The position numbers and the translations under genes were made by a program. The notes under the pieces were generated by a model. It ran no database searches and was not told where the DNA came from. It worked only from the letters and a program-made list of their open reading frames with translations. DNA of 64,000 bases from a bacterium (lineage in GTDB: Bacteria > 4484-113 > JAFGCY01): NCBI GenBank assembly GCA_020849855.1, contig JADZFO010000027.1:1-64000 (forward strand). The letters run 5' to 3'. This document shows, in pieces, positions 25,685 through 33,485 of the stretch. How positions within the stretch are numbered: the first letter of the stretch is position 1; the number at the start of each line of letters is the position of its first letter.

Positions 25685-26572
25685 ATGGCGGACCGTATCC
25701 TCCTCATCGACTCCACCGGCCTGATCTTCCGGGCCTACTGGACCATCAAGCCGCTCTCCGCGCCCGACGGCACCCCGGTGCACGCGGTCTTTGGCATGCT
25801 GCGGATCATGATGAAAGTCTTCAAGGACCGCCCGGCAACCGCCAGCGCGATGATCTTCGACGCGGGCATGGACACCTTCCGCCGCGAGATGTACGCAGAC
25901 TACAAGGCCAACCGCCCGCCGCCGCCCGACGACCTGCGGCCGCAGTTCGGCCTGTCAATTGAAGCCTGCCGCTGCACCGGCGCGCCGGTCTTTGCCGAAA
26001 AGGGCTTCGAGGCCGATGACATCATCGCCACCCTGCGCGACCGCGCGGTGGAGCGCGGCATGGCGGTGACCATCATCACCGGCGACCGCGACATCCTGCA
26101 GCTGCTGGCGCCGAATGTGGAAGTGCTGATCATGAAGGGCGCCGGCGAGTTCGACCCTTACACGCCGGAGCGCTTCCTTGAGGAGTACGGCTTCCCGGTC
26201 GACCGCTTTGTTGACTACAAGGCTCTGATGGGCGACACCAGTGACAACATTCCCGGCCTGCCCGGCGTGGGTCCTAAGACGGCGCAGAAGCTGATCCAGA
26301 CCTATGGCAAGCTTGAGCACATCTATGCCAACCTGGAGTTCGTCAAGCCGGATAAGCTGCGCGGCCTGCTCAAGGAGAACCAGGAAAAGGTCTTCATGTA
26401 CCGCGAGCTCTGTACCCTGCATCACACTGTGCCTGTTGAGTACGACTTCAGCTCACGGGTGATGCCAAACTTCGGCAGCGAAGAACTGGCGGCCAAGCTG
26501 AGCGGCATGGGCTTTACCCGCATCGGCGAGGATGCGAAGAAGCTGGGGGATCTGCAGGCGGCTTCTTCGTAG
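25685..26572 (+). CDS. 5'-3' exonuclease (PolA N-terminal type, standalone)
   Basis: A 295-residue protein. It has the FEN/PolA exonuclease acidic residues: LLIDSTGLIFR at the N-terminus, YADYKANRPPPP, FEADDIIATL, TGDRDILQL, and the helix-hairpin-helix segment MGDTSDNIPGLPGVGPKTAQKL. It would act on flaps or RNA primers in replication and repair. It lacks the 3'-5' exonuclease and polymerase domains of full PolA, and it is not followed by a separate polymerase gene. ATG 25685 is favoured over ATG 25667 because the -10 box covers the codons between them. Confidence 0.9.
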   Translation: MADRILLIDSTGLIFRAYWTIKPLSAPDGTPVHAVFGMLRIMMKVFKDRPATASAMIFDAGMDTFRREMYADYKANRPPPPDDLRPQFGLSIEACRCTGAPVFAEKGFEADDIIATLRDRAVERGMAVTIITGDRDILQLLAPNVEVLIMKGAGEFDPYTPERFLEEYGFPVDRFVDYKALMGDTSDNIPGLPGVGPKTAQKLIQTYGKLEHIYANLEFVKPDKLRGLLKENQEKVFMYRELCTLHHTVPVEYDFSSRVMPNFGSEELAAKLSGMGFTRIGEDAKKLGDLQAASS

Positions 26573-26573
26573 G

Positions 26574-26623
26574 GGCGGACCTTGTGTCCGCCTGGCCTCG
26601 TAGGGTGCACGCGTGCGTGCACC
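26574..26623 (+). repeat. two tandem REP-like palindromes
   Basis: Just after the exonuclease stop are two units, each beginning CGTAGGG. Unit 1 has stem GGCGGAC (26574-26580) and GTCCGCC (26586-26592). Unit 2 has stem GGTGCACG (26604-26611) and CGTGCACC (26616-26623). The layout resembles dispersed extragenic palindromes. They may also act as the end of the exonuclease transcript, although no T-run follows. Confidence 0.5.
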
Positions 26624-26657
26624 TTCCGGATGGTGCAGGCAGGCCTGCGCTTTGCCG

Positions 26658-27566
26658 TTAGCCCCCGCTGATGGCCAGGCGCTTCATACCGCCGCGCTGC
26701 AGCAGCTGGGCGCCCAGGCCCAGCAGGACCACCCAGACCAGAGCGCGCAGCACCATCAGCCAGGCCTCAGCGCCGCTGATATGGCCCAGGTAGATCTGCA
26801 TGGGCTGGTAGAACATGTGCTGTGTCGGCAGCAGCTTGAAAGCCCGCTCCACACCCTCTGGAAACTGGCTCAGCGGGATGACCATGCCGCCGGCGATGTT
26901 CATCACCATGCGGATACCCATGCGGATGCCGTTGTTGTATTCCAGGTAGAAACTGAGCAGGCCGATGCTGTAGTCAAGGATGAAGTTGATGCTGTAGCCC
27001 AGCACGATGGCCAGGAAGAAGGGCAGCACCGCGGCGGCGCTGGGCGGCTTGATATCCCCGAAAAGGTTGAAGACCAGCAGCAGCGGCAGGGTGGCGAAAC
27101 AGAGGCGGAAGAAGGTGCGGCCGATGCCCTGGCCCAGGTAGTTCGCCATCAGGTTCAGGGGCTTAAGCAGGTCCATCGCCACCTGGCCCTCGCGGACCGC
27201 CGCGCCTAGGTTGCGCCCTGTGGGGGTCATATAGAAGGTGTTAAGCGACCAGGAGATGGTGACGTAGGTGATTGCGCCCTGCATGTCCATCCCGCCGATG
27301 CTGGCGCCGGAGGCGTAGACGGCGCCATAGACATAGCGGTACATCACGATGATGATCGGGTAGGACAGGAAGACGAAGACCACGCCGGCGGGGTAGGCCA
27401 GATAGGAGTTGAAGCCGACCTGCGCCAGAGCGAAGATGCTGGCCAGCAGGCTGCGCAGGCCGTGGCGCGCGGGGCGCTGCGGCGGCTGGATCGTCAGCCC
27501 GGTGGCGGACAGGCTGGGACCCTGGCCTCCGGAGGCAGACACGCTGGCTCGGGCAGCAACACTCAC
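26658..27566 (-). CDS. ABC-2 type transporter permease (DUF990-like)
   Basis: A 302-residue protein with about six hydrophobic segments. LAYPAGVVFVFLSYPIIIVMYRYVY opens the membrane domain, and MVIPLSQFPEGVERAFKLLPTQHMFYQPMQIYLG near the end resembles the conserved P-L-x-x-FP region of ABC-2 family exporters. A Ser/Ala/Gly-rich cytoplasmic N-terminus of about 45 residues precedes it. The start is GTG 27566, with TATGCT 6 nt upstream. Usually two such permeases and an ATPase are adjacent; here it stands alone. Substrate unknown. Confidence 0.7.
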   Translation of the reverse strand: MSVAARASVSASGGQGPSLSATGLTIQPPQRPARHGLRSLLASIFALAQVGFNSYLAYPAGVVFVFLSYPIIIVMYRYVYGAVYASGASIGGMDMQGAITYVTISWSLNTFYMTPTGRNLGAAVREGQVAMDLLKPLNLMANYLGQGIGRTFFRLCFATLPLLLVFNLFGDIKPPSAAAVLPFFLAIVLGYSINFILDYSIGLLSFYLEYNNGIRMGIRMVMNIAGGMVIPLSQFPEGVERAFKLLPTQHMFYQPMQIYLGHISGAEAWLMVLRALVWVVLLGLGAQLLQRGGMKRLAISGG

Positions 27567-27572
27567 AGCTAG

Positions 27573-27578
27573 AGCATA
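27573..27578 (-). promoter_or_regulatory. -10 box for the ABC-2 permease
   Basis: TATGCT, 6 nt before GTG 27566. Confidence 0.5.
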
Positions 27579-27642
27579 GCAGTGTTATTGGGGGCCGGGG
27601 CTTGTCCCTTTGCAGGGGCGTGAAGCGCGCCCGCAGCTCAGC

Positions 27643-28530
27643 TCAGCGGTTCGCCATGGCCTCAATCAGCTTGATAATCAGCAGCGGCAACGTCAAGGTC
27701 GAGATGCCAAGCAGGGTTCCACCGATAAAGGCCCCCCGATACCGGGCGGATAGCACGTCCAGCATTAGAAAGTGCCGGCATTCACTGTCATATCGTGCTT
27801 CAACGTCGCAGAGTATTCCTGGTTTGGAAGATGCAGGCATTGCCTGGAGCACGCGCAGGATGAATAAACGCCGGAAGTCATTGATCCGCATGAAGTGATA
27901 AACCAGGGCGACAAGTCCTGTCAGATACGCTGACCATAGTGCCACCACAAAAATGCTGATTCCGATCAGACCAAGCCATTCTGAGGCAGAGCGAGCGGGG
28001 TCAGGCGTGCCTTTTGGTGCGCCAATCAGAGCACCGCATATGGCGCACACTACTAGAATAATTGTCAGGATGATGCCTGCCCACCAATGATTGGTACGGC
28101 CGCTCGCGTGAAAGTCCAGGTTACGTCCCAGTTTGAACAGGGCCTCGCGGGCTTCACGCTCTGCAGCAGGACTGTCCGGATTAGAAATCGGCGCAGCAAA
28201 GCGCCGTTTGTCCGGGCTTTCGAACACGAGCATCTGCATCAGGTCGTGTTGCTTCGGACCTTCGGCCCTGCGCCGGGCCCACCAGGAGATACCGTAAAGA
28301 ACCACAATTCCGAAGACTCCAAAGAAGACCGCCAGCCAGAATTCCACCAAATCTGGCGCGCCGAGCTTTGTTAGGGGGAAAGCCGTCATAACACCAACGG
28401 CCCAGCCGGAAAAGAAAGCAAACCAGCCAGCGCCCGGTAATCTCCCGGTACGCGCAAGGTCGACAAGCAAGGCAACAAGGTCCGGGTTCACATCCCGCCG
28501 CTGCGCAGGATCCTCGACCAGGATGCTCAC
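27643..28530 (-). CDS. Hypothetical four-helix membrane protein
   Basis: A 295-residue protein with about four transmembrane segments arranged as two pairs (near 37-80, 148-168, 183-215 and 265-290). Between pairs lie soluble loops with Arg/Glu-rich sequence and a C-terminal region YDSECRHFLMLDVLSARYRGA. No family recognised. Base composition is slightly lower in GC than its neighbours (for example around 27900-28300), which may hint at acquisition. It overlaps the preceding propeller gene by 4 nt (ATGA), so the two are translationally coupled. Confidence 0.6.
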   Translation of the reverse strand: MSILVEDPAQRRDVNPDLVALLVDLARTGRLPGAGWFAFFSGWAVGVMTAFPLTKLGAPDLVEFWLAVFFGVFGIVVLYGISWWARRRAEGPKQHDLMQMLVFESPDKRRFAAPISNPDSPAAEREAREALFKLGRNLDFHASGRTNHWWAGIILTIILVVCAICGALIGAPKGTPDPARSASEWLGLIGISIFVVALWSAYLTGLVALVYHFMRINDFRRLFILRVLQAMPASSKPGILCDVEARYDSECRHFLMLDVLSARYRGAFIGGTLLGISTLTLPLLIIKLIEAMANR

Positions 28531-29894
28531 GGCTTTGCGCCTTCCTTGCTAACCTTCACCACATAGAGGCCCGCATAGGTCGGTTCGCGGACAAGGAAGC
28601 CGCTGCCATCGCGCAGGGCCTGCCAGTCATGCACTATCTCTGGCACTTCAATGTCGCGCACCAGTGGTTCGCCAAGGGCGCTGAGCTCCGGGCGCTCAAC
28701 ACTCCAGTCGACGCTGAAGCTGCTCCAGTCCACCTTGCCGTACTCGATGCTCACGCCGCCGTCGCGGCTGAACAGGCAAGCGCCGTCCGGGAAACTGCAG
28801 AAGCAGCGCCAGTAGCCGCCGGCCGGCACGTCAGCGCTGCTGCCGTCAACGCGCACCAGCAGCTGCCGTGGCCCTGCAAGCGCCAGCAGCAGCGCGTCAG
28901 GCAATACCCACTCGCTGAAAATGGTCAGATCGGTCTCGCTCGCCGGAGTGAAGCGGCCAAGTTCGCCGCCCTCAGCGAAGTTGCTGAACATAGTCGCGTG
29001 GTTGTCCAGTTCCTGATACCAGAAGTTGTCGCTCAGCGGGCTCCTGTCAAAGAACTCAGCATTGTCCAGCCCCGGCAGCAGTCCGCGCTCACCGCCCGGC
29101 AGATCGACATAATTGTAGAGACCTTCCTGCCATATATCGGCTTCACTGCTGGAGACCAGACTGGCATAGTGCTCCGCAGTCGGCTCGCCAGGAATGTAAA
29201 GCAGTGCGTTCAGGCGACTGCCGCCCTTGCTGAAGGCCAGCTGTGGGCCGCCGTCGGTTTCTTCGGCCAGGGCGACGCAGCGTCCGTCGCCGCCGGCGCT
29301 GCTGCAGATCACAACCGCGTTGCAGCGTGCGGGATAGTCCTGCCCTGGCACGGGGGTGGTCACCAGGCGGCTGATGGCGACCCATTTGCCATCGGGGCTG
29401 ACCAGCAGACCGTTACCGTCAAGGGAGTACTCATCTTCGCTGAGGCACCAGCCCTCTGCTGCATGGTCCCAGCCACTGGACCACTGCCGAGGGTCTGTCC
29501 CGTCAAGCGCCACACTGAAGAAGCGGCCGTATATGTCGCGGCAGAGTACGCGGTCGTCAGCAGTCTGGCCAAAGCTCAGTACATCTGAGGCGATCAAGAG
29601 AGCTGAACCACTGGCCTCCAGCTCCAGCAGGCCTTTGCTTATGGCCTGCAACTCTCCCGGGGCCGTGTCATTAAGAGCTGCATCAGCCTGCAACTGAGCC
29701 TGTCGATCCTGTCGTGACTGCACCTGGCCGGCGCCGGCGTCACTGCCACCCGGCGGAGGTGGTGGCGGTGTGCTGGGTCGCGTGCTCTGCTCGCCAAAGA
29801 GGTACTCGCAGGAACCCGTCAGCGCGGTTGCGACGAACAGCCAGGGCAGGCAGACCAGCAGCAGCAGATAGAGCAGGATGCGGCGCAGACGCAT
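28527..29894 (-). CDS. Membrane-anchored WD40/propeller-like protein
   Basis: A 455-residue protein from ATG 29894. An N-terminal transmembrane anchor (LLYLLLLVCLPWLFVATAL) is followed by a Pro-rich linker (STRPSTPPPPPPGG) and a long beta-rich domain with repeats of the kind LLVSPDGKWVAISRL, LAFSKGGSRLNALLY and CLFSRDGGVSIEY, which resemble WD40/TolB-like propeller blades. Probably extracytoplasmic. The start is fixed by TATAAT 6 nt upstream; a longer frame begins 54 nt earlier, across that box. It is coupled to the membrane protein gene downstream. Confidence 0.6.
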   Translation of the reverse strand: MRLRRILLYLLLLVCLPWLFVATALTGSCEYLFGEQSTRPSTPPPPPPGGSDAGAGQVQSRQDRQAQLQADAALNDTAPGELQAISKGLLELEASGSALLIASDVLSFGQTADDRVLCRDIYGRFFSVALDGTDPRQWSSGWDHAAEGWCLSEDEYSLDGNGLLVSPDGKWVAISRLVTTPVPGQDYPARCNAVVICSSAGGDGRCVALAEETDGGPQLAFSKGGSRLNALLYIPGEPTAEHYASLVSSSEADIWQEGLYNYVDLPGGERGLLPGLDNAEFFDRSPLSDNFWYQELDNHATMFSNFAEGGELGRFTPASETDLTIFSEWVLPDALLLALAGPRQLLVRVDGSSADVPAGGYWRCFCSFPDGACLFSRDGGVSIEYGKVDWSSFSVDWSVERPELSALGEPLVRDIEVPEIVHDWQALRDGSGFLVREPTYAGLYVVKVSKEGAKP

Positions 29895-29900
29895 GCGCGG

Positions 29901-29906
29901 ATTATA
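29901..29906 (-). promoter_or_regulatory. -10 box for the propeller/membrane pair
   Basis: A perfect TATAAT, 6 nt before ATG 29894. Confidence 0.65.
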
Positions 29907-29918
29907 GCGATGCTGCAG

Positions 29919-29938
29919 GGCCCGCAAATGTGCGGGCC
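29919..29938 (-). terminator. GC-rich hairpin after glyA
   Basis: Stem GGCCCGCA / TGCGGGCC with a 4-nt loop, 21 nt beyond the glyA stop. There is no T-run, so it may be a 3'-end stabiliser or a Rho-independent terminator of non-standard type. Confidence 0.35.
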
Positions 29939-29959
29939 TGGGCCGCATTTATGGGGCTT

Positions 29960-31276
29960 CTACGGCGCTACTTCAGCCGCCGCAATCTCCACCGGCTGCA
30001 GCACCTCACGCAGCTCGCTGTACAGCGGGAACTCGGCGGCCAGCGCGGCCACGCCGGCCCTGACCTTCAACTGCTGCTCCTCGCTGAACTCGCCCTTCAG
30101 TGCCGCTCCGATCAGGGCACCCACGCGCTTGAACTCAGGCTCCTTGAAGCCGCGGGTAGTCAGCGCCGGGGTGCCGAAACGCAGCCCCGAGGCGATGAAG
30201 GGCTTTTCAGTGTCGTAGGGAATCGTGTTCTTGTTGCAGGTGATGTCCACGCTGTCGAGGCGCTCTTCGGCAGCCTTGCCGGTCAGGCCCAGGCTGCCCT
30301 TCACATCCACCAGCATCAGGTGGTTGTCGGTGCCGCCGGAGACGATGCGCAGGCCTTCCTCCTGCAGTGCCAGGGCGAGGGTCTGGGCGTTCTTGACGAT
30401 CTGGCGCTGGTAACCCTGGAACTCGTCTTCCATGGCCAGCTTGAAGCAGACGGCCTTGGCGGCAATGACGTGCTCAAGGGGGCCGCCCTGCTGGCCCGGG
30501 AAAACGGCTGAGTCAATCGCCTTGGCGTGGTCCTTGCGGCAGAGGATCAGACCGCTGCGCGGGCCGCGCAGGGTCTTGTGGACGGTGGTGGTTACCACAT
30601 CGGCGTAAGGCACCGGGCTGGGGTGCAGACCTGCGGCCACCAGGCCGGCGATGTGAGCCATGTCCACCATCAGGAGCGCGCCGATCTCATCGGCCGTCTC
30701 GCGGAAGAAGGCGAAGTCCAGCAGGCGCGGATAGGCGCTGGCGCCCACTACGATCAGCTTGGGCTTATGTTCACGGGCGACCTGGCGTACCTGCTCGTAA
30801 TCGATCTGCTCAGGGCCCTCAGGCGCGTCCGCGGGGCGCACGCCATAGGCCACGACGTTGTAGAGCTTGCCGGAGAGGTTCAGGGGATGTCCGTGGGTCA
30901 GGTGGCCGCCGTGGGCCAGCTCCATGCCCATGATCGTGTCGCCCGGCTGCAGAAAAGCCATGTAAGCCGAGGCGTTGGCCTGGGCGCCGGAGTGCGGCTG
31001 CACGTTGGCATGCTCAGCGCCAAAGAGCTGCTTGGCTCGCTTGATGGCCAGGCTTTCGGCGATATCAACGAACTCGCAGCCGCCGTAGTAGCGCTTGCGG
31101 GGATAGCCCTCGGCGTACTTGTTCTGCATCGGCTGGCCGAGGGCTTCGAGGACGCTGTAGTCCACGAAGTTCTCGCTGGCGATCAGCTCCAGCTTCGCGT
31201 GCTGGCGCTGTGTCTCAGCGCAGATGGCGTTGTAAATCTCGGGGTCGACATCGCGGAGATGGGAAAACCACTGCAT
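29960..31276 (-). CDS. glyA: Serine hydroxymethyltransferase
   Basis: A 438-residue PLP enzyme that converts serine and tetrahydrofolate to glycine and methylene-THF. Seen: [66 protein letters not shown] and the PLP-lysine segment [15 protein letters not shown]. Length and motifs are standard. ATG 31276 follows TATCCT by 7 nt. It is the only gene on its transcript before the hairpin at 29919-29938. Confidence 0.97.
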   Translation of the reverse strand: MQWFSHLRDVDPEIYNAICAETQRQHAKLELIASENFVDYSVLEALGQPMQNKYAEGYPRKRYYGGCEFVDIAESLAIKRAKQLFGAEHANVQPHSGAQANASAYMAFLQPGDTIMGMELAHGGHLTHGHPLNLSGKLYNVVAYGVRPADAPEGPEQIDYEQVRQVAREHKPKLIVVGASAYPRLLDFAFFRETADEIGALLMVDMAHIAGLVAAGLHPSPVPYADVVTTTVHKTLRGPRSGLILCRKDHAKAIDSAVFPGQQGGPLEHVIAAKAVCFKLAMEDEFQGYQRQIVKNAQTLALALQEEGLRIVSGGTDNHLMLVDVKGSLGLTGKAAEERLDSVDITCNKNTIPYDTEKPFIASGLRFGTPALTTRGFKEPEFKRVGALIGAALKGEFSEEQQLKVRAGVAALAAEFPLYSELREVLQPVEIAAAEVAP

Positions 31277-31283
31277 GCCAATA

Positions 31284-31289
31284 AGGATA
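31284..31289 (-). promoter_or_regulatory. -10 box for glyA
   Basis: TATCCT, 7 nt before ATG 31276. Confidence 0.45.
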
Positions 31290-31365
31290 GCGGATAGCGC
31301 AGCTCAGCCAAAAGTGCAAGGCGGGGTGCGGCCTGATCCTCCAGCAGTTTTTGCCCGGTTTCGGG

Positions 31366-31371
31366 TATACT
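31366..31371 (+). promoter_or_regulatory. -10 box for tRNA-Leu
   Basis: TATACT, 11 nt before the mature 5' end. The tRNA-Lys promoter box has the same spacing. Confidence 0.55.
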
Positions 31372-31382
31372 GTTTTCCCCAC

Positions 31383-31468
31383 GCGGAAGTGGTGGAATGG
31401 CAGACACGCCAGGTTGAGGGCCTGGTGGCCGCAAGGCCGTGCGGGTTCAAGTCCCGCCTTCCGCACCA
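31383..31468 (+). tRNA. tRNA-Leu (anticodon GAG)
   Basis: The 86-nt gene folds with acceptor GCGGAAG/CTTCCGC, an anticodon arm CCAGG-TTGAGGG-CCTGG (anticodon GAG), a long class II variable arm (TGGCC...GGCC) and T arm GCGGG-TTCAAGT-CCCGC. The 3' CCA is encoded. Confidence 0.95.
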
Positions 31469-31719
31469 CTGCTCATTCAGACTCACCCCTCAGCCCAAAC
31501 CCTGCCTTTTACTCGTGGCGATGCTTTTCGTCGGGAGCTTGGCACAGCTGGCCGAAACGACAATTGCTGGCAGGAAACCAGTTCAGAAGTGCCTGAGTAT
31601 CTTCCCTGTATCAGGTGCGTTAACCGCCAATTGTCACCATAAAACCGACAATCTGCACCAGCTCAGGTGCAGCCTGGTGTTTTTTCGCACTGACGCCGCA
31701 GGCCTTTGTCCTGTCAAGT
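31469..31719. other. Non-coding spacer with inverted GACAAT repeats
   Basis: I see no convincing gene here. GACAAT occurs at 31559-31564 and 31647-31652 and as its complement ATTGTC at 31630-31635; the last two form an inverted pair 11 nt apart. They lie upstream of the HTH regulator gene and could be its operator. Confidence 0.3.
31653..31685 (+). terminator. Hairpin plus T-run with alternative folds
   Basis: CTGCACC (31653-31659) can pair with GGTGCAG (31666-31672), or CACCAG (31656-31661) with CTGGTG (31674-31679), which is directly followed by six T. The two folds exclude each other. It could be an intrinsic terminator placed just before the HTH promoter. Confidence 0.45.
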
Positions 31720-31725
31720 TAGAAT
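31720..31725 (+). promoter_or_regulatory. -10 box for the HTH regulator
   Basis: TAGAAT, 6 nt before GTG 31732. Confidence 0.6.
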
Positions 31726-31731
31726 CGAAAA

Positions 31732-32181
31732 GTGATCAGTGATGGTGTCACAAAGGCAATCCGAGATGCTGTAATGCGCGGCATTGGCCTCTTCGGTTCG
31801 CAGGACAGGCTGGCCGAAGCATCCGGCCTGCACCGCAACACCATTTCCCGCTGGTCACGCGGCGATCTGAAGGAACCTGAGCTGATCAAGATCATCAGGC
31901 TCTTTGAAGTCACTGACAGCGACCTGAATGATCTGAAGACGAAGGCAGAGCCTGCGCCGGCTGCAAGCCCGGAGCTTCGGCTGCTGGAGGAGATCCGCAG
32001 CGGCCTGATAGCCCTGCTTGATGAAAGGCGCAGTTCCGCCGCTGCCGGCAGGGAGACCGAAAGCGGAAATGACGAAGGGGCCTTCAGTCTGCCGAAGCTG
32101 AGTGAGTGGATAAGCAGTTTCGAAGAAAGGTCGAGGGCATCCGGCACTGAGACCACACGCAGGGGAGGACAGGAGGGCTGA
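31732..32181 (+). CDS. XRE-like helix-turn-helix regulator
   Basis: A 149-residue protein. Residues 18-45 (GLFGSQDRLAEASGLHRNTISRWSRGD) form a clear lambda-repressor-type HTH with the recognition helix at HRNTISRW. The rest is a short linker and a Ser/Glu-rich helical tail with no sensor domain. The start is GTG 31732, set by TAGAAT 6 nt upstream. Its stop overlaps the start of the next gene (TGATG), so the two are coupled. It probably regulates its own unit or a nearby gene. Confidence 0.8.
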   Translation: MISDGVTKAIRDAVMRGIGLFGSQDRLAEASGLHRNTISRWSRGDLKEPELIKIIRLFEVTDSDLNDLKTKAEPAPAASPELRLLEEIRSGLIALLDERRSSAAAGRETESGNDEGAFSLPKLSEWISSFEERSRASGTETTRRGGQEG

Positions 32182-33125
32182 TGGACTCCAGACTTGAGGA
32201 TGCACTCACCCATTCGATGCAGAGCCCCGAGGACCTGATTGCCTTCGGAGCTGAGCTGAACGTTGTCTTCTTCAAACTGATGTATGCCTGCAAGGTGGAG
32301 GAAGCCTGGGCCGTGGCAGCTCGTTACGGCCGGCTCTTCCGCGAGGCCCCAGAGCGCTTCCGTGCCGATCCATGGAATACACGCCTGGCCTTTCAGCTCT
32401 GCCTGATGGAGTCTGTCGGAGCTTACTTCATGGCCAGACTGAACATGTACGAACGCGCTTTGCAGTCGAGCGAGAAGGCTCTGGATCTGGTCAGACTGCG
32501 TTTCGACTATGCCGCAGCCAGGGGTGAGCGGCCCGGCTGGAGCCAGCCGCGCTGCTACATCCTCGGGGCGCTGGGGACCGTGAAGTGGCTGAAGCCTGAA
32601 TTGCGGGATGAGGTGCTTGAACCTGCCCAGATACTGCAGGAGTGGGATGAATGCCTCGAAGCCTACGCTGGGCACAGTAACGAGATCTTGAAGCAGTCCC
32701 AGCGTACCCTGATGGTGCTTGCCTTCAACTCAGTGATGCGCTCAGCCGTGTTTCACAAGGTGCTCAGCCTGGAGCAGTACAACGAGAAGGCACTCGAAGC
32801 CCGCAGGGTACTGCTGATCGACTTTCCCAGCTATCCGCCGCCGGACCCTGACAAGCTGGGACTCTCCATGCTGCATCACTACTACTACTACGACAGCTGT
32901 TTCATGCTGGAGGCCTGCTCTCCGGAACCTTGTCACAGAAGGCTGCGTGGGTATATGGACCTGAACTTCCGTACCTGCAAGGCGCTCGGCGCGGCCATGG
33001 GCCAGCCAGAGATGGGTGATTTTGTTAAGCGCGACTGCAATAACGAGTATCGGGTGGTCCTTGGACGCCTAGGTCTGAAGACCGGCGAAGCCAGGGAAAT
33101 GGAAGAACTCAGCCTGGCAAGCTGA
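32181..33125 (+). CDS. Hypothetical all-helical protein coupled to the HTH gene
   Basis: A 314-residue soluble protein with no signal peptide and no membrane segment. It is predicted helical throughout, with pairs such as AWAVAARYGRLFREAPERF and MARLNMYERALQSSEKALDLVRLR that look like TPR-type helical hairpins. A conspicuous HHYYYYDSC run occurs near residue 232. I do not recognise the family. Overlap with the HTH gene suggests the pair works as regulator plus sensor or partner, comparable in layout to TPR-bearing quorum regulators split into two chains; that comparison is inference. Confidence 0.6.
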   Translation: MDSRLEDALTHSMQSPEDLIAFGAELNVVFFKLMYACKVEEAWAVAARYGRLFREAPERFRADPWNTRLAFQLCLMESVGAYFMARLNMYERALQSSEKALDLVRLRFDYAAARGERPGWSQPRCYILGALGTVKWLKPELRDEVLEPAQILQEWDECLEAYAGHSNEILKQSQRTLMVLAFNSVMRSAVFHKVLSLEQYNEKALEARRVLLIDFPSYPPPDPDKLGLSMLHHYYYYDSCFMLEACSPEPCHRRLRGYMDLNFRTCKALGAAMGQPEMGDFVKRDCNNEYRVVLGRLGLKTGEAREMEELSLAS

Positions 33126-33346
33126 ACTGACTAAGTGCTTACCTTGGCAGGTTAGCAGACCGGAACAGAGCCGGTAGGCGGCTATAGTCGCAGTCTGAAT
33201 GCTCTGTCAAGGGCGTCAAGTCCTTGGCAGCTGCAGCATGGGTGGGGTGGGCCTTACTGGCTTGCCCCGCCCGTGTGCAGGCCTGATCCACAGCCACCAT
33301 AAAGCGCTCGCGCAAAGCCGGATTCGACTTGCAGGGGGGGATAAAG
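33126..33346. other. Non-coding spacer
   Basis: A 221-bp stretch. A TATAGT box at 33190-33195 and an imperfect GC-rich hairpin (33239-33274) are visible. The only open frame (33199 onward) runs through the antisense strand of tRNA-Lys and is not credible. No gene seen. Confidence 0.3.
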
Positions 33347-33419
33347 TGGGCCGCGAAGGATTCGAACCCTCGACCAAGTGATTAAGAGTCACCTGCTCTA
33401 CCAGCTGAGCTAGCGGCCC
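33347..33419 (-). tRNA. tRNA-Lys (anticodon CTT)
   Basis: The 73-nt gene folds with acceptor GGGCCGC/GCGGCCC, D arm GCTCAGCTGGTAGAGC, anticodon loop CTCTTAA (CTT) and T arm GAGGG-TTCGAAT-CCTTC. CCA is not encoded. Confidence 0.95.
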
Positions 33420-33430
33420 GCAGGACGGAG

Positions 33431-33459
33431 ATTGTACGGCGCAGGGCGAGCTAAGTCAA
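33431..33459 (-). promoter_or_regulatory. Full promoter for tRNA-Lys
   Basis: -35 TTGACT (33454-33459), 17-nt spacer, -10 TACAAT (33431-33436), then 11 nt to the tRNA 5' end. A textbook sigma-70-type layout that confirms TACAAT as a functional -10 sequence in this genome. Confidence 0.75.
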
Positions 33460-33470
33460 GCCGGTTCTGC

Positions 33471-33476
33471 TAAACT
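33471..33476 (+). promoter_or_regulatory. Possible -10 box for mfd
   Basis: TAAACT, 9 nt before TTG 33486. Confidence 0.4.
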
Positions 33477-33485
33477 CACTGGTTC

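Noticed and set aside
33239-33274. Possible structured small RNA between the helical protein gene and tRNA-Lys
   Set aside because: The hairpin is imperfect and no promoter-terminator pair brackets it. Known RNAs (SRP, 6S, tmRNA, RNase P) could not be matched.
33199-33381. 60-codon frame upstream of tRNA-Lys
   Set aside because: It continues across the antisense of the tRNA gene and has no start signals.
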